A program made the position numbers and the translations under genes. The notes beneath the pieces were generated by a model, which was not told where the DNA came from, ran no database searches, and saw only the letters and a program-made list of their open reading frames with translations. Positions 36,333-44,629 of a stretch of DNA of 64,000 nucleotides are shown piece by piece; within the stretch, counting starts at the first letter, position 1; each line of letters starts with the position of its first letter. Source of the DNA: Blastococcus xanthinilyticus (GTDB taxonomy: Bacteria; Actinomycetota; Actinomycetes; Mycobacteriales; Geodermatophilaceae); contig NZ_VNHW01000001.1 of NCBI RefSeq assembly GCF_008124835.1, positions 534,563-598,562 of the forward strand, given 5' to 3'.

Positions 36333-36866
36333 TCAGACGCCCAGGTGCGCCAGCGCCTGCAGCAGCAGCGTGCTCTGCCCGTTCATCAGCTCGGCCAGCA
36401 CGGCCGGGTCCCGCGCCTCGAGCGGGGAGAACCAGGTGAGCTCCAGCGCGTCCTGCTGCGGCTCGCAGTCGCCCTCGACGGGGACGACGTAGGCCAGGGA
36501 CACCGCGTGCTGGCGCGGGTCGTGGAACGGCGTCACCCCGGGGGTCGGGAAGTACTCCGCCACGGTGAACGGCTGCGGCGCCGGGGGGATCCGCGGCAGC
36601 GCGAGCGGGCCGAGGTCCTTCTCCACGTGCCGCAGCAGCGCCGCGCGCACCCGCTCGTGGTACAGCACCCGCCCCGACACGAGCGCCCGCTTGATCTGCC
36701 CGTCCTCACCGGCCCGGAGCAGCAGCCCGACCGAGGTCACCGTGCCGGTGTCGTCGACCCGCACGGGCACCACGTCGACGTACAGGATCGGCAGCCGCTC
36801 GCGCGCGGCGTCCATGTCCTCGCGGGAGAGCCAGCCGGCACCGGTCGCCGTCGTCACGTCCGTCAT
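36333..36866 (-). CDS. NUDIX-fold protein, DUF4916 family
   Basis: The protein is 177 aa from ATG 36866 (MTDVTTATG). It belongs, from memory, to the DUF4916 branch of NUDIX hydrolases of actinobacteria. The Nudix box is degenerate: GRVLYHERVRAALLRHVEKD keeps G-x5-E and R, but the catalytic REuxEE reads R-H-V-E-K-D. Nucleotide hydrolysis is therefore doubtful and a binding role is possible. It is monocistronic and follows the c-di-GMP genes on the same strand with no shared overlap. Confidence 0.75.
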   Translation of the reverse strand: MTDVTTATGAGWLSREDMDAARERLPILYVDVVPVRVDDTGTVTSVGLLLRAGEDGQIKRALVSGRVLYHERVRAALLRHVEKDLGPLALPRIPPAPQPFTVAEYFPTPGVTPFHDPRQHAVSLAYVVPVEGDCEPQQDALELTWFSPLEARDPAVLAELMNGQSTLLLQALAHLGV

Positions 36867-36951
36867 GGGCACTGTCTATCCGACGCACCTCGCGAACACG
36901 ACGCGAGCCCCACTTCCGGGGTGGATGCGAGGCTCGCGGCGGACCGGGAGA

Positions 36952-37413
36952 TCAGTCGCCGACGTAGGCGCCGATGCCGAACTGCTGCTCGCCGTCCTCG
37001 TCCACCTGGACCAGCACGGTGTAGGCCTGGCCGCCGATGATCGCCGCGCAGGTGTCGCCGTCGCACTCGACGCTCTGCACCTCGCCGCCCTGCCCCGCGA
37101 TCGCCTCGACCACCGCCGCCTCGGTGGCGCGGTTGTCGTCGTCGATGCCGCCGCGCCACAGGATGAGCCCGGCGATCGCGATCGCCACCACCACGACCGC
37201 GATCATCGCCGCGACCAGCAGCCCGCTGTTCTGCTTCGCCCAGCCCGGGTCGCCGCTCGGCGCGCCGGCGACCACACCCGGCTGCATCCCGTAGCCCACG
37301 CCGTCGGTCGGCGTGGCGGCCGGGAACACCGGGGGGACGACGGGCTGCCCGGGGGCCGGCTCGCCGGAGCCGCTCGCGCTGCTGCCGGCCGGGTTCGGGC
37401 TGTCGGTGCTCAT
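36952..37413 (-). CDS. Single-pass membrane protein of unknown function
   Basis: The protein is 153 aa. A Ser/Pro/Gly-rich cytosolic N-terminus (1-60) is followed by one transmembrane helix (GLLVAAMIAVVVVAIAIAGLI, about 64-84) and a small extracytoplasmic domain with two Cys five residues apart (VECDGDTCAAII) and an acidic end. The layout resembles secreted-domain membrane proteins of actinobacteria; no family is recognised. It lies directly downstream of the DUF4407 gene in the same direction, separated by the 15-bp tandem array. Confidence 0.75.
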   Translation of the reverse strand: MSTDSPNPAGSSASGSGEPAPGQPVVPPVFPAATPTDGVGYGMQPGVVAGAPSGDPGWAKQNSGLLVAAMIAVVVVAIAIAGLILWRGGIDDDNRATEAAVVEAIAGQGGEVQSVECDGDTCAAIIGGQAYTVLVQVDEDGEQQFGIGAYVGD

Positions 37414-37504
37414 GACGGTGCGTCCTTCGGTTCGGTTCGGGCGGTCGTTCGCGCAGCGGGCGGGGCCCGGCGGTCAGCGCGACAGTGCCACAGCGCCGGC
37501 GGGC

Positions 37505-37630
37505 CCCGGACCGGCAAGCCTCGGGCCGGCAAGCCTCGGGCCGGGCAAGCCTCGGTCCGGCAAGGCCCGGTCCGGCAAGGCCCGGTCCGGCAAGGCCCGG
37601 TCCGGCAAGGCCCGGTCCGGCAAGCCTCAG
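37505..37630. repeat. 15-bp tandem repeat array
   Basis: The unit CAAGGCCCGGTCCGG is repeated four times almost exactly at 37561-37620, flanked by diverged units (CAAGCCTCGGGCCGG type), about eight units in all. The array lies between the DUF4407 gene and the membrane-protein gene and runs into the last codons of DUF4407. Each unit is self-complementary over CCGG, so the transcript could fold. It looks like slippage-prone repeat DNA without spacers, not a CRISPR array. Confidence 0.8.
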
Positions 37631-39033
37631 ACCGGGGTGGGTTCCCGGTCGGTCGGCCGGCGGCGCACCGAGCGCACCGTGCGGACGGCGGCGCTGCGGG
37701 CCAGCTCGCGGATCGGGCCGGTGTCCCACATCTGCCGGGCCTGCTCCGCCTGCACCTCGGCCGCCACCTCCGGCTCGGCCCGGAGGGCCTCCGCGCGGGC
37801 GGCGACCTCGGCCAGCGCCGCCCGGCGCCGGGCCAGGATGGCCTCCTTCTGCCGGTCGACCCGCTCGCGCTCGGCGAGCACCAGCAGCTCCTCCCGGGCC
37901 TGGGCCACGGTGCGCCGCGACTCCTGCGCCATCTCCTCGAGGTCCACGTCGCCGGAGTCGCGCAGCGCGGCCAGCCGGTCGTAGGCGGTCGGGGGGCTGA
38001 AGTTCAGCAGCAGCTTCATGAGCACGGGCAGCACCTCGACGCACATGAACAGCAGCGAGAGCATGAACTGCGCGGCGGCCAGGGTGGCGTTCCCGTCCCC
38101 CAGCCGGTCCAGCGCCTCCAGGCGCAGCAGGATGCCGCCGGAGCCCTCGTTCTGCTCGTCGAAGGCGGCCTGCAGCCGGTCCTGCTCGGCGGTGAGGCGG
38201 GCCAGCTCCGCGCGGTCGCCGTCCAGCGACGACGCGGCCAGCGAGGCGCTGCGCCCTTCGGCGGCGCCGACCGCGGCGACGGCGGCGGCGAGGTCGGCCC
38301 GCGCCGTCTCCACCACCGCGGCCTGGGCGTCGGCCGCGGCCCGGGCCTGGGCGTAGGCCTCCCCGGTTCCGGCGTCACCGGTGCCGCAGGTGCCGTCCAG
38401 CTCGCACTGCGCCTTGGCCTCCAGCTCGCGGGCGGTGGCGACGGCGGCGTCGAAGGTCACCTGCTTCCCGGCGACCGCGTCGCGCACGACGGCGAGGCCG
38501 GCGTCGGCCGCTCCCCCGCTGGCGATGATCGCCTCCTGGGCGGCGATCTCCTCGGTCAGCTCCGGCAGGTGGGCGAACCGCGAGTCGGTGGCGAGCGTGG
38601 CCTGGTAGGCGTCGGCGGCCTCGGCCTGCATGGTCACGATCTCGGCGTCGATCTCCTTGTGGAAGACCTGCAGCGTCAGGGGCGTCGCGACGACGACGCC
38701 CAGCACCAGCGCCAGCCCGACCCGCGGCACCGCCATCACCAGGTTCCGCTTCAGCGAGGCGTCGTGCGCCATGCCGACCAGCAGCATCCGGTCCAGGTTC
38801 ACCACGACCGTGCCCCAGCCCAGCCCGACCAGCACCGCCAGCGGCCACCAGACGCCCAGGGCCATGGCGACGGCGAAGGCCGCCGAGACGGCGGCCAGCG
38901 CGCCGGTGCTCAGCAGCACACCGCCCAGCGCGACGAACCGCTGCCGGGCTCCCGGTGCGGCCGCCAGCACGTCCGGACGGGCGCCGGCCAGGACCGTCAG
39001 CGCGTCGCCGATCCGCCGTCGTCGCTCGCTCAT
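37627..39033 (-). CDS. DUF4407 family membrane protein
   Basis: The protein is 468 aa from ATG 39033. It has transmembrane helices near 35-75 and 95-120, a long periplasmic coiled coil (about 125-290, EEIAAQEAIIAS, DRAELARLTAEQDRLQAAFDE), then a hydrophobic segment LAAAQFMLSLLFMCVEVLPVLMK and a cytosolic coiled coil ending in a basic tail. This arrangement is typical of DUF4407, whose function is unknown. The 3' end borders the tandem array, so the last residues (PTDREPTPV) may vary with repeat number. Confidence 0.85.
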   Translation of the reverse strand: MSERRRRIGDALTVLAGARPDVLAAAPGARQRFVALGGVLLSTGALAAVSAAFAVAMALGVWWPLAVLVGLGWGTVVVNLDRMLLVGMAHDASLKRNLVMAVPRVGLALVLGVVVATPLTLQVFHKEIDAEIVTMQAEAADAYQATLATDSRFAHLPELTEEIAAQEAIIASGGAADAGLAVVRDAVAGKQVTFDAAVATARELEAKAQCELDGTCGTGDAGTGEAYAQARAAADAQAAVVETARADLAAAVAAVGAAEGRSASLAASSLDGDRAELARLTAEQDRLQAAFDEQNEGSGGILLRLEALDRLGDGNATLAAAQFMLSLLFMCVEVLPVLMKLLLNFSPPTAYDRLAALRDSGDVDLEEMAQESRRTVAQAREELLVLAERERVDRQKEAILARRRAALAEVAARAEALRAEPEVAAEVQAEQARQMWDTGPIRELARSAAVRTVRSVRRRPTDREPTPV

Positions 39034-39153
39034 GCAGTGCACCCCCGGGCGACGGGGATCGCGAAGGACCGTCACCCACGAGTGCTCATCGGCAGCTGGC
39101 GGCCACCCCGGCACCGTGACCGATCTCGCGGACTACGCCGGGGTGTCGGCGCG

Positions 39154-39426
39154 TCAGTCGACGGCGCCGTCCTGGTCGACGTCGTCCGCGTCGCTGCCGC
39201 CGACGACGTCGTCGTCGTCGTCGATGCCACCGGTGCCCGGGTCGACGCCGTCCGCGTCCTCGTCGCCGCCGTCGACGCGGTCGGGGCCGCCGACCTCCTC
39301 GCTCTGGAAGACCTCCGGGACACCGGTGCCGTCGAGGTCGGCCTCGTCGCTGCCGAAGGCGCAGCCGCCGAGGCCCAGGCCGGCGGCGAGCAGCGCGCCG
39401 GCGAACGTCCGTGTGGTCGTGCGCAT
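39154..39426 (-). CDS. Small acidic lipoprotein
   Basis: The protein is 90 aa with a type II signal peptide: MRTTTRTFAGALLAAGLGLGGC, lipobox LGGC with Cys22. The mature part is almost only Asp, Glu, Gly and Val (DGGDEDADGVDPGTGGIDDD), an acidic, probably disordered or metal-binding tail. No family is known. ATG 39426 is chosen because it gives the complete signal peptide. Confidence 0.75.
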   Translation of the reverse strand: MRTTTRTFAGALLAAGLGLGGCAFGSDEADLDGTGVPEVFQSEEVGGPDRVDGGDEDADGVDPGTGGIDDDDDVVGGSDADDVDQDGAVD

Positions 39427-39578
39427 GACTCTCCTCGGGTCGTCGCGATGTCCTGTTCCGCGTGCCCGGCGGGGTCGCCGGGCACGCGGTGCGGGCCGGA
39501 GTTGACACGGCTTCGACATCTGCCCGCCGGGTGGTGCGGACCGTCCCGCCTGCCGGCGAGCGCGGCTACCGTGCGAGG

Positions 39579-40352
39579 GTGGCCACCGCGCGCGACGCCG
39601 AGCTGGTCCTGGACAGCGCCGGGCCCGGGCCCATCGCCGTCGGCACCGCGCTGGCCGCCGTCGTCGGGTACGCGCGGGGCCGGCGGCCGCTGCACTTCCG
39701 CGCCCCCAACGCCCGGACCGGCCGGTGGGTGGAGATCCCCGCGTTCGGCTACGAGCGGTTCGACGCCCGGCTCCCGGCGACCGGCCCGCTCGGCGAGGCG
39801 GACATCCTCACCGCCGAAGGTCTGCACGGCCGGCTCGACCCGGCCGCGTGGTCGGCGATGAAGGCGGTGCTGGCCGACGTCGAGCCGCTCGCCGCGGCCG
39901 CGGTCGGCCGCGCGGCGGGCCGCCCGCTCTGGGAGCTGCCGGAGGAGGAGTTCTCGGTGCTCGCCGAGCCGGGCACCGTCGGCGCCGCCCTCCGGCGGAT
40001 CGACGAGCTCACCGCCGGGACGGTCCCCGCCGCGCACGTCACCGCCGCCCTGCACCACCGCCACCCCGAGCTGGTCCCGCTGCTGGTGCGCGTCACCCGC
40101 TGGCAGCTGCTGCCGCACGTCCGCGAGGGCGACAGCGGCGTCGAGGCCGTGGTGCACCGCGAGCTGCGCGCGAACGCGGCGGCCTTCTCGGAGCTGGGGG
40201 CCGGGCTGGCGCGGCACGGCTTCGCGCTCACCCGGCTACGCGTGCACGACGTCCTGCTGTGGCTCAGCAGCACGCTGCGGCTGAGCCACGCCGTCGTCCT
40301 GGGTCAGGCCCTCCTGGAGACGGCGGCCCACTCGGGATCCCGGCCGGTCTGA
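39579..40352 (+). CDS. Hypothetical protein (possibly DUF6308-like)
   Basis: The protein is 257 aa from GTG 39579, which has GCGAGG upstream. It is helical and rich in Ala/Leu, with WSAMKAVLADVEPLA, LWELPEEEFSVLAEPG, HHRHPELVPLLVRVTRWQLL and a Leu-rich C-terminus. The pattern of a helical domain ending in HPELxPLLxRVTRWQLLPH recalls DUF6308-type proteins, but that is from memory. No membrane segment is seen. Its 3' end overlaps the convergent gene at 40304 by 49 bases. Confidence 0.7.
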   Translation: MATARDAELVLDSAGPGPIAVGTALAAVVGYARGRRPLHFRAPNARTGRWVEIPAFGYERFDARLPATGPLGEADILTAEGLHGRLDPAAWSAMKAVLADVEPLAAAAVGRAAGRPLWELPEEEFSVLAEPGTVGAALRRIDELTAGTVPAAHVTAALHHRHPELVPLLVRVTRWQLLPHVREGDSGVEAVVHRELRANAAAFSELGAGLARHGFALTRLRVHDVLLWLSSTLRLSHAVVLGQALLETAAHSGSRPV

Positions 40353-40897
40353 CCGAGCAGCCGGTCCAGCTCCGGGGCGTCGCCCCGTACCGGCACCACC
40401 GGACCGAACAGGCCGTCGGGTTCGGCGGAGGTATCGGCGCGCTCGCCGACGAACTCCCGGCAGGCCCGCACGGCGGCGGGATCGGGGCGGTAGGGCTGCC
40501 CGGTGGCGACGGCGAGGTCCCAGCCGTGGACCAGCACCTCGTCGAGCGCGACCAGCGCCATCGCCGACGCCGGCATCCGGACGTCGGCGACCTCCGCCAC
40601 GCCCTCGTGGGCGGCCGGGTTCCGCCAGGCGGCGGCCAGGGCCGCCAGCCGCTCGGGCAGCAGGGTCCGCCAGTCCGCCGGCAGGTTCGCCGCGTCCGCC
40701 GACGGGCCGCCGGCGAACGGCGTCTTCTCCGCGCCGTGCCGGAAGGCCAGGGCCAGCCCGGCGAGGTGGTCGAGCAGGGCTGCCACCGGCATCCCGTCGC
40801 AGGGGGCCGGATCGCCCAGCTGGTCGTCCCGCACGCCGGCCACCACCCGCGCCGTCTCCGCGGTCGTGGGGCCCAGATCCACAGCAGTCGTCTCCAT
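40304..40897 (-). CDS. TIGR03086-like DinB/maleylpyruvate isomerase-fold protein
   Basis: The protein is 197 aa. It has the mycothiol-dependent maleylpyruvate isomerase N-terminal fold: PCDGMPVAALLDHLAGLALAF with a metal-ligand His, and VALDEVLVHGWDLAVATGQP with a second His and Asp/Glu ligand. The TIGR03086 family of actinobacteria has this order and is thought to bind a metal for thiol-dependent chemistry; the substrate is unknown. It overlaps the convergent gene on the left by 49 bases at its 3' end, which is real coding in both by codon bias. Confidence 0.82.
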   Translation of the reverse strand: METTAVDLGPTTAETARVVAGVRDDQLGDPAPCDGMPVAALLDHLAGLALAFRHGAEKTPFAGGPSADAANLPADWRTLLPERLAALAAAWRNPAAHEGVAEVADVRMPASAMALVALDEVLVHGWDLAVATGQPYRPDPAAVRACREFVGERADTSAEPDGLFGPVVPVRGDAPELDRLLGQTGRDPEWAAVSRRA

Positions 40898-40952
40898 GCA
40901 TCTGGAGACGGGTTCGCGGTGTGGAACTCATCGCCTGGGGCAGGCTGCGGGG

Positions 40953-41372
40953 GTGAGCGATCCCCATGACCTCCGCCGGTTCGTCGATGCCCAGGCCCAC
41001 ACCTACGACCAGGCGCTGGCCGAGCTGCGCGCCGGCGCCAAGCGCACCCACTGGATGTGGTTCGTGTTCCCGCAGATCGCGGGGCTGGGCCGCAGCGGCA
41101 TGGCGCAGCGCTTCGCCATCGCCGACCTCGACGAGGCCCGCGCGTACCTGGCCCACCCGGTGCTCGGCCGGCGGCTGGTCGAGTGCGCCCGCGCGCTCAC
41201 CGCGCTGGACACCGACGACGCCGGCGCCGTGATGGGCGGCATCGACGCGCAGAAGCTGCGCTCGTCGATGACGCTGTTCGCCCACGCCGACCCGGCCCAG
41301 CCGGTGTTCCGCGAGGTGCTCGAGCACTACTTCGGCGGGGCCGAGGACGAGGCGACGACGAGCCGGCTCTGA
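40953..41372 (+). CDS. DUF1810 family protein
   Basis: The protein is 139 aa with the complete DUF1810 pattern: DPHDLRRFVDAQAHTYDQAL, GAKRTHWMWFVFPQIAGLG, FAIADLDEARAYLAHPVLG and SSMTLFAHADP. The function of the family is unknown; homologues in Gram-negative bacteria are about 140 aa and cytosolic. GTG 40953 follows GCGGGGG directly. It stands alone between two oppositely directed genes and the next plus-strand gene. Confidence 0.92.
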   Translation: MSDPHDLRRFVDAQAHTYDQALAELRAGAKRTHWMWFVFPQIAGLGRSGMAQRFAIADLDEARAYLAHPVLGRRLVECARALTALDTDDAGAVMGGIDAQKLRSSMTLFAHADPAQPVFREVLEHYFGGAEDEATTSRL

Positions 41373-41428
41373 GGCGGCCCCCGTGACGCCATCTCGCGCG
41401 CCCGCCCCAGGTCCGGGAAAGTTGAGAG

Positions 41429-42466
41429 GTGAGTGAGAACAAGAGCGGCAGCGGCTACGTCGAAGCAGAATTCACGCGCGACTCCAAGTACATCTCCGAC
41501 CGGATCACCTCCGACGGCTCCGGCCGCTGGCCGGTCGAGCGGGGGCGGTACCGGCTGGTGGTCGCCCGCGCCTGCCCGTGGGCCAACCGCTCGGTGATCG
41601 TGCGCCGGCTGCTGGGGCTGGAGCCGGTGATCTCGATGGGGATGACCGGGCCGACCCACGACGAGCGCAGCTGGACCTTCGACCTCGACCCCGGCGGCCG
41701 CGACCCGGTGCTCGGCTACGAGCGGCTGCAGGAGGCCTTCTTCGCCCGCGACCCGGACTACTCCCGCGGCATCACCGTACCGGCGATGGTCGACGTCCCG
41801 AGCGGCGCCGTCGTCACCAACGACTTCCCGCAGATGACGCTGGACTTCTCCACCCAGTGGACCGCCCACCACCGGGCCGGTGCGCCCGAGCTCTACCCCG
41901 AGCACCTGCGGGACGAGATGGACGAGGTGATGGAGCGGGTCTACACCGAGGTCAACAACGGCGTGTACCGGTGCGGGTTCTCCGGCTCGCAGCGGGCCTA
42001 CGACAAGGCCTACGACCGGCTGTTCGGCACGCTGGACTGGCTCAGCGAGCGGCTGGAGAGCCAGCGCTTCCTGATGGGCGGGCAGATCACCGAGGCCGAC
42101 GTCCGGCTGTTCACGACGCTGGCCCGGTTCGACACCGTCTACCACGGCCACTTCAAGTGCAACCGGCAGAAGCTCGCCGAGATGCCGGTGCTGTGGGCCT
42201 ACGCGCGCGACCTGTTCCAGACCCCCGGGTTCGGCGACACGATCGACTTCCCGCAGATCAAGGAGCACTACTACGTGGTGCACGCCGACATCAACCCGAC
42301 GCAGATCATCCCGAAGGGCCCTGACACCTCCGGCTGGCTGCTCCCCCACTTCCGCGAGCAGCTCGGCGAGCGGCCGTTCGGCGACGGGACGCCGCCCGGG
42401 CCGCCGCCGGCCGGCGAGCAGGTGCCGGCCGACCACGGCCCCGGGGGCATCGGCCACCGCCTCTGA
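41429..42466 (+). CDS. Glutathionyl-hydroquinone reductase-like (ECM4/YqjG family) protein
   Basis: The protein is 345 aa. A thioredoxin-fold N-terminal domain with RACPWANRSVIVRRLLGL carries the active Cys of the CPWA motif, followed by WTFDLDPGG and TVPAMVD, then an all-helical GST C-domain with the family signature NNGVYRCGFSGSQ and LFTTLARFDTVYHGHFKCN. In proteobacteria these Xi-class enzymes reduce glutathionyl-hydroquinones; actinobacteria have mycothiol instead of glutathione, so a mycothiol conjugate is the likely substrate. The last 35 residues are a Gly/Pro-rich tail absent from E. coli YqjG. GTG 41429 is the start. Confidence 0.9.
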   Translation: MSENKSGSGYVEAEFTRDSKYISDRITSDGSGRWPVERGRYRLVVARACPWANRSVIVRRLLGLEPVISMGMTGPTHDERSWTFDLDPGGRDPVLGYERLQEAFFARDPDYSRGITVPAMVDVPSGAVVTNDFPQMTLDFSTQWTAHHRAGAPELYPEHLRDEMDEVMERVYTEVNNGVYRCGFSGSQRAYDKAYDRLFGTLDWLSERLESQRFLMGGQITEADVRLFTTLARFDTVYHGHFKCNRQKLAEMPVLWAYARDLFQTPGFGDTIDFPQIKEHYYVVHADINPTQIIPKGPDTSGWLLPHFREQLGERPFGDGTPPGPPPAGEQVPADHGPGGIGHRL

Positions 42467-42565
42467 CCAGCCGTCGGCCGGACGGCGGGCGCACCAGACC
42501 TGGCACGGAGCGCGGGAGTGACGGGATGCTCCTCCCCTCGACTCCCCCTCCCCCAGGAGCGCGCC

Positions 42566-44122
42566 ATGCCGGTCGCCCGTCCGTCCGCCGCCGATCTGTC
42601 CCGGATCGCCGAGCAGTTCCACTTCACGCTCGACGCCGACCAGCTGCAAGCCTTCGGCGACCTCCTGGAGGCCGGGCCGTGGGTCGGCTACGACGCGCTC
42701 GACGAGATGGAGACCCCGGCCCCGGAGGTGCGCTACGCGCGCGGCCCGGCCGAGCGGCCCGACGACGCCGACAACCCCTACGGCGCCTGGTACGTGAAGA
42801 GCCGGATCGAGGGCGCCGCCGAGGGCCCGCTCGCCGGGCGGACGCTCGCGATCAAGGACAACGTCTGCGTCGCCGGCGTCCCGATGATGAACGGCACCGT
42901 GACGCTCGAGGGGTACGTGCCCGAGCTCGACGCCACCGTGGTCGAGCGGGTGCTCGCCGCCGGCGGCACGATCCTGGGCAAGTCGGTCTGCGAGGCGCTG
43001 TGCTTCTCCGGCGGCAGCCACACCTCCGACACCGGGCCGGTGCGCAACCCCTACGACCTGACCCGCTCCGCCGGGGGCTCCTCCAGCGGCTCGGCCGCGT
43101 TGGTGGCCGCCGGGGAGGTCGACATGGCCATCGGCGGCGACCAGGGCGGCTCGGTGCGCATGCCCGCCGGCTGGACCGGCATCTACGGGCTCAAGCCCAC
43201 CTGGGGCCTGGTGCCCTACACCGGCGCGATGCCGATCGAGCCGACCGTCGACCACCTCGGCCCGATGGCCCGCACCACCGCCGACGTCGCCCTGCTCCTG
43301 GAGGTGATCGCCGGCCCCGACGGGATGGACCCGCGGCAGGGCGGCCCGCAGTCGGCGCCGCCCCGGCAGGCCTCGTACGCCGACGCGCTGACCGGGGACG
43401 TCGCGGGCCTGCGGCTCGCCGTCGTCCGCGAGGGGTTCGCCATCGAGGGCCTCTCCGAGCCGGAGGTCGACGCCCTCGTGCGGGCGGCGGTCGCCCGGTT
43501 CACCGAGCTCGGCGCCGTCGTGGAGGAGGTCTCCATCCCGTGGCACGAGGCCGCCATGCCGGTGTGGAGCGCGGTCGCCAGCGAAGGCATGGCGAACACG
43601 ATGATCCGGGGCAACGGCATGGGCACCGGGTGGCGCGGCCGGTACACGACCGGCCTGCTGGAGCACTTCGCCCAGGGCCGGCGGGAGAAGGCCGACCAGC
43701 TCTCCGCCACCGTGAAGCTGACCCTGCTCGCCGGCCAGTGGATGCTCGAGACCTACGGCGGCGCCTACTACGCCAAGGCGATGAACCTGGTACCCGTGGC
43801 GACCGCCGCCTACGACGCGGTCCTCGCCGACGTCGACCTGCTGGTGATGCCGACCCTGCCGATGGTGGCCACCGCGCTCCCCCCGGCGGACGCGCCCGCT
43901 GCCGACGTCGTCGCCCGCGCGCTGGAGATGATCGTCAACACCGCGCCGTTCGACGTCACCGGGCACCCGGCCATGAACGTGCCCTGTGCGATGTCCGAGG
44001 CCGGTCTCCCGGTCGGGATGATGCTCGTCGGCCGGCACGGGGACGAGCGGACCATCCTGCGCGCCTCGCACGCGTTCGAGCAGCAGGTCTTCGCCCCGCC
44101 GCCGCCGCCCGCGCGGGGCTGA
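42566..44122 (+). CDS. Amidase signature family enzyme
   Basis: The protein is 518 aa. The Ser-cisSer-Lys triad is visible: Lys in TLAIKDNVCVAG, Ser residues in SAGGSSSGSAALV and GGDQGGSVRMPAGWTG. It should hydrolyse a carboxamide to acid and ammonia; the N-terminal 90 residues before the core are longer than in GatA and are seen in nitrilase-associated amidases. The substrate is unknown, and no GatB/GatC partner is near, so it is not the tRNA amidotransferase. ATG 42566 has AGGAGCG upstream; the longer frame lacks homology. Confidence 0.92.
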   Translation: MPVARPSAADLSRIAEQFHFTLDADQLQAFGDLLEAGPWVGYDALDEMETPAPEVRYARGPAERPDDADNPYGAWYVKSRIEGAAEGPLAGRTLAIKDNVCVAGVPMMNGTVTLEGYVPELDATVVERVLAAGGTILGKSVCEALCFSGGSHTSDTGPVRNPYDLTRSAGGSSSGSAALVAAGEVDMAIGGDQGGSVRMPAGWTGIYGLKPTWGLVPYTGAMPIEPTVDHLGPMARTTADVALLLEVIAGPDGMDPRQGGPQSAPPRQASYADALTGDVAGLRLAVVREGFAIEGLSEPEVDALVRAAVARFTELGAVVEEVSIPWHEAAMPVWSAVASEGMANTMIRGNGMGTGWRGRYTTGLLEHFAQGRREKADQLSATVKLTLLAGQWMLETYGGAYYAKAMNLVPVATAAYDAVLADVDLLVMPTLPMVATALPPADAPAADVVARALEMIVNTAPFDVTGHPAMNVPCAMSEAGLPVGMMLVGRHGDERTILRASHAFEQQVFAPPPPPARG

Positions 44123-44125
44123 CCG

Positions 44126-44161
44126 GGCGGCGGACGGGCCACGCCGGTCCCGTCCGCCGCC
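44126..44161 (+). terminator. Terminator hairpin after the amidase gene
   Basis: GGCGGCGGACGGG (44126-44138) and CCCGTCCGCCGCC (44149-44161) are perfect 13-base arms around a 10-base loop, starting 3 bases after the amidase stop. Confidence 0.75.
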
Positions 44162-44209
44162 TGTGGACAGCGCGCCGGCCGACCGGCCGGAGCTGCCACG
44201 GTGTCGGGC

Positions 44210-44617
44210 ATGACGACGCCGCTCGACGCCGCCCCGATCCGGTCCGCCGCCGACCTCGCCGACCGATGGCGGTCGCTGCTCCATCCGCTCGCGTTCGCCG
44301 GGCGCAGCCTGTGGCTGACCTGGATCGGGCGCGACGGCCGCCGGCTGCCGGTGGTGGTGCCGGTCGACGACCTCCCCCGCACGCCGGATCCGGTGCTGCT
44401 GGTCAGGCTGTGCGACGTGCACGCCGGGGTGCTGCACGGCCAGCTCGGGGGCGCCGGCCACCTCGCGCTGGCGCTGTGCCGGCCGGGGCCGGCGGAGGTC
44501 ACCGGGGACGACGACGCGTGGACCGAGGCGCTGCGGTCGGTGCTGGACGGCGACGCGTGGAGCCTGCACCTGGCCGCGGCCGGCCGGGTGCTGCCCGTGG
44601 TGGACGGGCGGTGGTGA
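44210..44617 (+). CDS. Hypothetical protein
   Basis: The protein is 135 aa from ATG 44210 (an in-frame GTG at 44201 is an alternative). It is soluble, with ADLADRWRSLLHPLAFAG, LWLTWIGRDGRRLPVVVPV and a predicted alpha/beta fold of alternating strands; no catalytic motif is seen. The form resembles actinobacterial proteins of unknown function. It converges on the F420 oxidoreductase gene with 12 bases between stops. Confidence 0.7.
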   Translation: MTTPLDAAPIRSAADLADRWRSLLHPLAFAGRSLWLTWIGRDGRRLPVVVPVDDLPRTPDPVLLVRLCDVHAGVLHGQLGGAGHLALALCRPGPAEVTGDDDAWTEALRSVLDGDAWSLHLAAAGRVLPVVDGRW

Positions 44618-44629
44618 CGACGCCCGGGA

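Noticed and set aside
37505..37630. CRISPR array
   Set aside because: Units are 15 bp, directly adjoining and without spacers, and no cas genes are near.
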